Positions 8,449 to 14,739 of a stretch of DNA of 14,739 nucleotides are shown one piece after another. The position numbers were made by a program, and so were the translations under genes. The notes under the pieces were generated by a model, which was not told where the DNA came from, did not search any database, and saw nothing but the letters and a program-made list of their open reading frames with translations. The DNA comes from Cyclostephanos tholiformis (taxonomy: Eukaryota > Bacillariophyta > Thalassiosirophyceae > Thalassiosirales > Thalassiosiraceae), in NCBI GenBank assembly GCA_036939975.1, contig JALLPB010001809.1:1-14739 (forward strand). Reading direction: 5' to 3'. How positions within the stretch are numbered: the stretch's first letter is position 1; the number at the start of each line of letters is the position of its first letter.

Positions 8449-8775
8449 TCACACCTAAAGATCAGGTCATTCATAATATCACACCACCAGATTTCACTTT
8501 TAATATAACACCAACTTTTGTCACTTTTGTTCCACTCACCTAATTTCAACCATCAACTCGTCTGAGGCTAAAAAAAACACAAATTGCTAAATATCATTGC
8601 TGCTTTGTAATCATTTTGTACTCACCCATCATGAATGACTTTTAAAGTACTTCACCCGCAATCACCCACTTCAAAACTACCTCACATGCCAAAAATCCAC
8701 AGTCAAAACATCTCACCAGGTCTTTTTGGACTTTCAAAATGTCACACCTATGTGGGTACCACTTTCTAAAACATT
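8449..8775. repeat. Decayed minisatellite with about 30-bp period
   Basis: The word TCAC (often TCACACC or TCACCC) recurs at 8449, 8479, 8536, 8622, 8652, 8682, 8713 and 8742, with a TAAC variant at 8506. Spacings are 27, 29, 30 or 31 bases, apart from one 86-base gap (about three periods) that contains weaker copies. Many units end in an ACTTTYAAAA-like stretch. The unit length is divisible by three, but no strand gives a long open frame through the array, so no coding function is claimed. Confidence 0.6.
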
Positions 8776-8850
8776 GTTAGTCAGGCAGTAGAAGATGTAT
8801 AGCAACAATGGTATTGATGTCATCAAATCAACTTGATGACAGGTGGGAAA

Positions 8851-9022
8851 GATGGCACCAATGTTGACGTTGTTGAATCAATGCACAAGAGGTGGAGGTT
8901 GATGCAATAAACACAAAAACCAACTAAATGATGGCATCAACATCAATGTCATTGAATTGCTGTGACAAGAGGTGGCAATGAGAGGTGGAGGTCAATGCAA
9001 TGAATGCAACAACCAACTAAAT
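8851..9022. repeat. Two-unit imperfect tandem duplication
   Basis: Units 8851-8929 (79 bp) and 8930-9022 (93 bp) both start GATGGCAYCAA and end ACCAACTAAAT. They share ACAAGAGGTGG and GAGGT(T/C)(A/G)ATGCAAT inside; the second carries about 14 extra bases, which partly repeat the GAGGTGG word. A further ATGGCAACA follows at 9023, perhaps the start of a third unit. Confidence 0.65.
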
Positions 9023-10140
9023 ATGGCAACAAAAAAAAGTGCAACAAGATGCAGCAATGACAGCAATGCAATGGGAAGCAATGATGAATTCGATTGAAGT
9101 ACAAATTGACTCAATGTATTCATTGTCATAGACCATTATAAGTTGTTTCTTATCAATACCTTTGAAGCAGCACTGAGCACAAGTCAGTGTTGGTGTAATG
9201 TGGAGGAATTTGCTCCTACTGTAATGACTAAGAAGATTGTCTTTGCAAGCTATAATTCCACGATCCCATGCATGTTGCCAATCAAAAGTTAAGTACAAAT
9301 GGGAAAAACTGTCTTTACTAGGAGCTGCATCTGAAGACATGATATTCTTTTATTCATAACTTTGCTCATCCACATCAAAAACAATCTGTTCGTTTGCAGA
9401 ACTGTCAACAACAGCTACTTTGTCCAAGTCATTGTCCATCTTGCTACCACCAACATGAGCAAATTCTTTGCCAACATCATCATAGGTGATGTCCATGCTA
9501 CAGGTCATGTCTTCTTGTGCTTACCCACTTCTGGGTAAAGCACAAATGGTTCCAATGATTGACAGTCATGAAACATGTCATTGTTGATGTCTTCACCTTC
9601 AGATTTGCACATATCATCCACATTGTCAGTGTCCTCCTTGAGTATGCCTTCATCCAGATTGGCAGCATTCCTAGACAGTCATCTAAGTCTACGATGTCAT
9701 TTTCCTTGACCTTCTCTCTCTAATTGTTCATTGGGACTCAACTTGAGATGCTGGAAGATAGAGACATCCATGCATTCTGGGGACAAGGAAGTAATTTGGC
9801 TTGTTATTCATTAGTATGTCCACCACAACTGTTGCAATAAACTCCTTCCCATTGTCTGAATGGAAATTGAACATAATGTTAGAGTCCAATTGGGATGTAA
9901 GTAACAAATTACTAAATTAAAAAGGTGTAGATATGGTGTGGAAGATGTTGGAATACCCGATAAACCCAAAGTATTTCTCCAGCTTGGCAGCAACATACTT
10001 TGCCATCATCTGGGGTAATGCTTCTAGATAGATTAGACTGGTAGAATACTCCTTGACAGACATTATCCAGCGCATCATTCTACCCTACATGTCCCTCCTC
10101 CAAATGGTCTGAATATTGATTAGGTTGACCTGAAAAAATC
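9017..10140 (-). pseudogene. Integrase (rve-type) remnant of a third element lineage
   Basis: Read leftward from 10140, the minus strand gives GQVNLINIQT (about 10110-10135), MMRWIMSVKEYSTSLIYLEA, VAAKLEKYFGFIGYSNIFHT (about 9933-9992) and, after about 75 extra bases, FHSDNGKEFIATVVVDILMN (about 9808-9867). This is the order of a retroviral-type integrase core; DNG holds the second catalytic Asp. The first Asp position reads Asn (QVNLIN), which may be a mutation or a feature of the family. After NKPNYFLV the conserved block with the catalytic Glu is missing, and the frame rejoins in a C-terminal part (VSIFQHLKLSPNEQLERE, ENDIVDLDDC) that leads to an acidic tail and a last open stretch (9340-9017) with LTCAQCC. 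Multiple stops and shifts show decay. It resembles integrase genes of diatom repeats; the host element type is unknown. Confidence 0.65.
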
Positions 10141-11680
10141 CCAGAACTCAGAGGATATGATAGGTGTTGATGCTAGTCCAATAATCCCATCTTATCCTAC
10201 AGCCGGAATGACATTGTATTCCGAGATATTACTAAAGTTATGGCTACTTTCTATTCAAATAGTCCTTTACTGAGCCAGAAAAGTGTATGGCCAAAAATCG
10301 TTTGTCTCTCCACATTGTAATTCCTCTGCATGCGCCATGAGAAAAGAAGTGTTTTTAGTAAGTTTGAATTGAAATGCAAGACACACATTTTGGGCTGGGA
10401 CTTCTTGATGGCAGCTTCGTTGTTGGATCCAAGCACGGTTTTTGCTTGTGCACTAACAGTTGTGTGGGGAGGGGGGGATGGGTTTTGGGTTTTAGGCAGG
10501 GTTGGTGGTAACACAGCCAACATGTCAAACCTTCGATCAACCCCTCTCCATTGTTGGATGCCATCCCCTTGGTACCGGTGGATGCCTCACACTATTGGCG
10601 ATAGACATGTGGCATGGCATTGATAAAATCGGCCGGGGAGAAGAGATTAGGAATGATTTATAGGGGAGGATTTTTTGTCAGTGAAAAAAATTAACCAATA
10701 ATCAATCGCAACCCACCCAGTTAGGGTGGCATAAATAAATTAGTAAACACAATGATATGAAAAATAAAGACACTAGTAACATTATTTAAATGGCTGCAAT
10801 GTTAATTGGTGCTTTGCCATCATTGGCGCGTGACCTGGATGTAAAATTTCAGGTCTATCTTGGCGGAACTGAGCTCTTTCCAGCACCCTTCCGACGAATG
10901 GAGCAAGGCACCACATCAATGAAGGCCTGTATGGAGGCGGCGATTTGCTGGATGAGGCATGGTGGTGGAGGACAATGGAGATGGTAACTTGGATCGATTA
11001 TGTTTTATCTATGGAAAATTGTTCTTATTCCCCCTACAATACATAAAATGAGTTTGTTCCCATGTAAATCCCCATAGCCCCAGCCAACTCCACTGCCCTC
11101 TTCTGCTCCCCCCCCACCAACCGCTGAAAAAAGTTGGGCCAGAATGTTCCCAAGTTTAATGCCACCAAAAATTTGGGGTGAAATCCTGCCGGGCCTGTTT
11201 GTTGACACCACAACTCCACCACAACCCCGCTCCAAAATTTTCAAGTTTAAGCCCACTCTAATATAATATACATTGCATCAGGTTGGAAATTGTACCGGGT
11301 GTAAAATGTTCACATAGACTTTTGTACTCTTCTACACTGTAGAAATAACGTCAAAAAAAATCATCAATCGTGCTAGGTGGGTAGCAAAAAGTACTCTTTT
11401 TTGGATAGTCTGGTTTTCTAGTATTCCTACGTACCCGGCCTTCCTGCCAGTTTGACCATCGGCACAACTCGCAAACTCACACAATGATGATCATCGGAAC
11501 GATGGCCAGGGGAGAGGCGGTAATGTTCCAACCACCATGATATCCTACGAGCGCATTCTTTACTACTGTCGGAAGGTAATGTGCAAGTTTCATTGGAATC
11601 GGAACGTTCCACATATCATAGTATAAGCATTAACAAAAAACCTTGAAATCTGGGAATCAGACTGGGAGGTGAACTCCCTT
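10141..11680. other. No recognisable gene
   Basis: About 1.5 kb lies between the integrase remnant and the end of the transposase gene. Overlapping frames on both strands at 10251-10623 follow a G/C-rich stretch (10466-10500) and share no motif I know. The 10790-10987 plus frame opens with an ATG but ends in a Gly-rich, low-complexity tail. Frames at 11005-11256 follow another C run. Small features seen are a 6-bp hairpin at 10713-10729 and a 10-bp palindrome GGAACGTTCC at 11601-11610. Part may be the 3' flank of the transposon gene. Confidence 0.45.
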
Positions 11681-14459
11681 TCACTCCTCCATGGATTGCA
11701 GTATAAAATCGATCCATTTTGCATTTTGCCTCTTCTCACTTGCAGTTGGCGGCTTCCAATCCTGTTTTTTGCCTCGGAGCGCATCTGAAAAGTCACTTCA
11801 AATCAGGCCAAACATATATCATTGTGTAGAGCAATATGGCATCCCTTTCCCCCAGGTCCCTGACAGATCCTCTTATTGCAGAGCCCACATTTCCAATAGG
11901 CCAGACTTCCACAAACCACTCATTCAGCTGTACATTTTGAACAATTGATGGTCGCCACATGCTTCTCAAAGTCGTCCAATGAGCCACAAAGATGTGATGG
12001 GGAATACCTCAATGAGGACTTGGCGATTTTGAAGTTTTCAACACTCACCCCACCCCTTTCATCACTTTTTCAATACATTTGCCCTCCCTCTCTCTTTCGC
12101 TTCCCGACCTTAGTTACTGATTTTAAATTCTCGCTGCCAGGATAGAGCTGATCTTTTGGATCGTAGGTCAGCATTTGACCAGACAGCTCGAGCCAAAAAG
12201 CTCGAAAGCTCTCAATGAACCACTCCGGATTAATCCCCCCCTCGCAACATTCAATATAAATATCATACGCTGTGACCATGGCAATTGAAAGAGCGTGTAG
12301 TACTGGCACATGCCAATATTTCCATGTGGTGTATCAAATCTTGGCATTTTTTACCATATGGTTGACATTGTCAACACCATAATGATGCCCAAGGTAGGTT
12401 GACCTGGCCTCGTTTTGTTCAATCCCCCAAAGTCTCCTGTTTGGTCCCTTACCTCGCCCCTTAACTGACACGTACAGGTCACATGATGGGATATTGTTTA
12501 GGCCGCAGATGTTGACTGCCCCAGTTGATTGAAATGACACTAATGTCATAGTGTATGGCTTGGTCATTCCCTCTCCACCAGCATTTTCTCTCACCTGCAC
12601 TTGCTTAATAGCAACGATTGGTTTTTCAAACCACATCGCCTTTGGCCGTGGGTTTCCGGCATTGACGACTTCGTGATGGAGGTACTCCTTCAGCCCTTCC
12701 GGGAAGCGATTGCACCAACACGTTTGTGTGATCCCAAATCCCCTCTCGCCAGCATAATCCAACACATTGTCCCCCGAGAAGTGATTGGCACATGTGATGT
12801 GGGGAGGGCACGAGTAGATGCACCTCCTTGTGTACATTGTTGGCGGCTCACAGAGACAGAGATTTGGTGGGGACTTGGTGAAAATCAAATCTTTGTCGGG
12901 GGCTTGCCCATCAACTAGCATATAGATTTGATCGATCAGGTATTTGATTTAAATGGTCGAACATGCATCTTGTGACGATGAATGTATGCTCGGGGGTAGC
13001 TACGCATCATGTCAAGCACCATTGTTGTCTGCCCACCCTTCCCAACCGGCTTATTCATGAGCCGTCCACCAGCATCACCCATAAATCCCATGAATTTCCA
13101 CGTTGACTCATCCGCCTTCACATCCAATTCTGCCCACAGTGTCACATGATTCATGTTGTGGCACATCATGCAATAAATCAGGTCGTGCTACTTTGTGGCA
13201 GTATCGTACCCCGCGTCTCCACATTCTGGCATAGTTAGATTGTTGTTTAATTTGAAGATGCTCTAGATTTGTCGCCAATGGGAGTAAGTCATATTGTTTT
13301 GTATGACCTCATCAAAATCCACATCGTCATGCATCCATTGCGTGAAGGCCACTGGCGCTGCCATCTCTCGCCCCATAATGAATCGGCACACCAAGCCACC
13401 GTACCAGTTCTTGCTCTGTCACGAGCTTGACTTCGTGCCCATACCCTGCACCCCAGCCCTTCTCCATTACAGCGTATCCATTCGTATAAATCAAAGCATT
13501 GGTAAAGAATGGCATCCTGCCATCACCATCACCACCAGAACGTTTGGGATTGCAAAAGTGAAGGAGAATCTGAAGAAAGAATAAAGGGTCACACTTCATC
13601 CTCTCGGCCATCAGTCCGAGCTGTTGGAGACAGTTTGCGTTGAGGAACCCCTTCTGATCAGCCAGCTTCCAGCAATCTTTAGTCACCATGCCTCTGCAAA
13701 AGGTCACAGCATCAAACTTGTTGGGCTTCCATCCACAATAAAAAACTTCCACCCGTTCTTCTCGCGAATCCCATCATCATTCATTGGGACAACCTTTGCT
13801 CCCGCTGGAGTAACATGGCCAACATACTTCTTTGACCTTCCCTTCTCCACCACACCATACTTTTGCTGGAAGACAAACTAGCTCCAGCGACCAGGATCAT
13901 CAACGTCAGCTAAAAAGGCCGGCACATCCAACATTGGCTTGTAGCCCAGAAAGGTGATTGGAGCACCAGGTGGCACCCATCCTTCGGGAGCACCAGGGAT
14001 TGCTAGTTGTCGATCGAGCAGAAATACTCATCAAATCAACGGACAGCGGGCAGCATTGCTGTGTGGTGTAAATCAACCTCCCCCCCCCTCCACATTGCTC
14101 TCTCCACCATCTCCTCCCTCTGCTTGATTGTTAGCCATCATTTGGAGGATGGCATCATCAGTCTCCTTTGGCTCCTCCTCTCCCACACTGCTAGTAGTGT
14201 TGTCCATTGTTGCTGACATGGTGGAATCAACATGACTTTGAACAAACGGTGATGCCGCAATCAAACCGGATGGAAAAATGTGAGGGGGAGAGAACGCTTG
14301 GAAAACATCAGCCATAGCGCTGCCAATTCCGCTCACAATTGCAGCCGCCCTGCTCGAGCTGGTTGATGATGGCATCTGCAACGTATTAGTGTCCCTCTGT
14401 GGACTCGGGGGAGGTGGAGGATCGCTGGGGGGCTCGCCATTGTCAAAAGTGGAAGGCAT
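11681..14459 (-). pseudogene. PiggyBac-like transposase remnant with C-terminal zinc ribbon
   Basis: The gene can be followed almost end to end on the minus strand, roughly 920 codons. I take ATG at 14459 as start, ahead of a Pro/Ser-rich N-terminus. Conserved pieces in order: GYKPMLDVPAFLADVDDPGR (about 13900-13960), WKPNKFDAV, ALIYTNGYAVMEKGWGAGYG, VFKLNNNLTMP-like block, KADESTWKFMGFMGD (first Asp), HFSGDNVLDYAGERGFG (second Asp, about 12766-12784), RLWGIEQNEARSTYLGHHYG then VDNVNHM (third Asp; the usual fourth Asp reads Asn), and WKYWH with LHALSIAMVTAYDIYIECC. A Cys-rich tail (NCSKC, YWKCGLCNKRIC, GCHIALH; 11824-11946) fits the zinc ribbon that binds the element ends. Lesions include a G-run shift near 14090, TAG at 13878-13880, 13263-13265 and 13188-13190, a shift near 12930, and TGA at 12334-12336 and 11920-11922. 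An intact relative would cut and paste DNA by DDD chemistry. Confidence 0.85.
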
Positions 14460-14581
14460 CGTGAGAGAGCAATTTTTAAGGCTCTTTTGTGTTTTAAGTG
14501 TTACAGTACATTTCCTACGGTACATGAGGGGGTGCAAAAATGAGCAAAAAGTGCTCATCTAATGCCGTCTCTTTCAATGCA
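14460..14581. other. Transposon 5' leader with small hairpin
   Basis: This short stretch lies between the transposase start and the right inverted repeat, and should hold its promoter or 5' untranslated part. A perfect 7-bp hairpin, ATGAGCA at 14540-14546 and TGCTCAT at 14552-14558 with a 5-base loop, is the only structure seen. No clear TATA box is visible. The open frame extends upstream to 14558, so a longer N-terminus is possible. Confidence 0.4.
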
Positions 14582-14707
14582 TGACCTATGCAGGTGGATA
14601 ACTTTTCCCCTGAAGTGAAAAACGAGTGTAAAACAAGTGATATGTAGTTCAGGTCAGGAGAAGAAAATTATGAGCTTATTTTATTGCTAAAAATGAAGTG
14701 GATGAGC
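14582..14707 (-). repeat. Right terminal inverted repeat
   Basis: This is the partner of 73-199. Read inward (minus strand) it carries the same blocks in the same order: ATCCACTT, AGCTCA, TCCTGACCTGAA, ACACTC, GGAAAAGTTATCCACC and AGGTCA at its inner edge. It lies about 120 bases upstream of the transposase start. Outside it, 14709-14727 contains GATCTTGCT twice in tandem, with no counterpart on the left, so the element end is placed near 14707. Confidence 0.75.
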
Positions 14708-14739
14708 TTGATCTTGCTAGATCTTGCTCTGGCAGGACT

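Larger units (their letters stand above)
73..14707. mobile_element. Possible piggyBac-like DNA transposon swollen by nested insertions
   Basis: Two long inverted repeats (73-199 and 14582-14707) face each other at the window edges, and a piggyBac-like transposase remnant begins just inside the right one and is transcribed inward. That is the layout of a DNA transposon with its transposase near one end. Everything between 200 and about 11680 is then later cargo, mostly retrotransposon debris. The usual TTAA target duplication of piggyBac elements is not found at matching positions on the two sides, so the exact termini are not fixed. The alternative is that the repeats are ends of two separate copies of one family that lie in opposite orientation. 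Confidence 0.5.

Noticed and set aside
8449..8775. Regular 30-bp spacing as a possible CRISPR array
   Set aside because: The repeated part is only about 7 bases and diverged, there are no identical repeats with unique spacers, no cas genes, and the context is eukaryotic.
12601..12918. 105-residue plus-strand open frame
   Set aside because: Antisense shadow of the transposase catalytic region, which has clear motifs on the minus strand.
11681..14459. Stops in the transposase explained as introns
   Set aside because: Conserved blocks continue directly across several stops, for example at 12334-12336 and 13263-13265, with no room for an intron; mutation is simpler.
73..14707. Long inverted repeats as ends of a Maverick/Polinton or viral element
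   Set aside because: No DNA polymerase B, packaging ATPase, capsid or virus-type protease gene is seen; the only gene tied to the ends is a piggyBac-like transposase.
14709..14727. Tandem GATCTTGCT outside the right inverted repeat
   Set aside because: Only two 9-base copies at the window edge, with no match on the left side; too little to call a target duplication or satellite.

Overview
The window looks like a repeat-rich stretch of a nuclear genome from a microalga, most likely a diatom. This rests on the resemblance, from memory, of its decayed mobile-element proteins (two Copia polyprotein lineages, a piggyBac-like transposase with a C-terminal zinc ribbon, and a third integrase lineage with a DNGKEF motif) to families abundant in diatom genomes. 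Genus is not decidable here; a centric diatom is only a guess. No prokaryotic gene arrangement, no tRNA or rRNA and no intact host gene is visible. One base (5949) is ambiguous.

The outer frame is a pair of long, diverged terminal inverted repeats, 73-199 and 14582-14707, about 127 bp each and about 14.6 kb apart. Just inside the right repeat, on the minus strand, lies a nearly full-length but broken piggyBac-like transposase gene (about 14459 down to 11681). The simplest reading is one old piggyBac-like DNA transposon whose interior was swollen by later insertions.

From left to right the interior holds: a minus-strand Copia pol remnant (about 200-2515, reverse transcriptase then integrase, truncated at both ends); a plus-strand Copia element of a different lineage (about 2520-5727) with a short 5' LTR, a primer-binding-site candidate held in a hairpin loop, gag, protease and integrase, but no reverse transcriptase or 3' LTR; a minus-strand Copia gag fragment (about 5728-6330) that may be the other half of the first Copia; a gene-poor stretch with strong G/C runs and a MITE-like unit (7179-7451); an orphan open frame (8029-8304); a decayed minisatellite with a roughly 30-bp period (about 8449-8775); a two-unit tandem duplication (8851-9022); a minus-strand integrase remnant of a third lineage (about 9017-10140); and about 1.5 kb with nothing recognisable before the transposase.

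The genes do not work together as a system. They record successive insertion, deletion and decay. Nearly all coding remnants carry several frameshifts and stops, so none is expected to make a full product. I saw no convincing undescribed functional system. The points most worth checking are the 14.6-kb inverted-repeat frame, the U5-leader hairpin, the 30-bp periodic array and the MITE-like unit.
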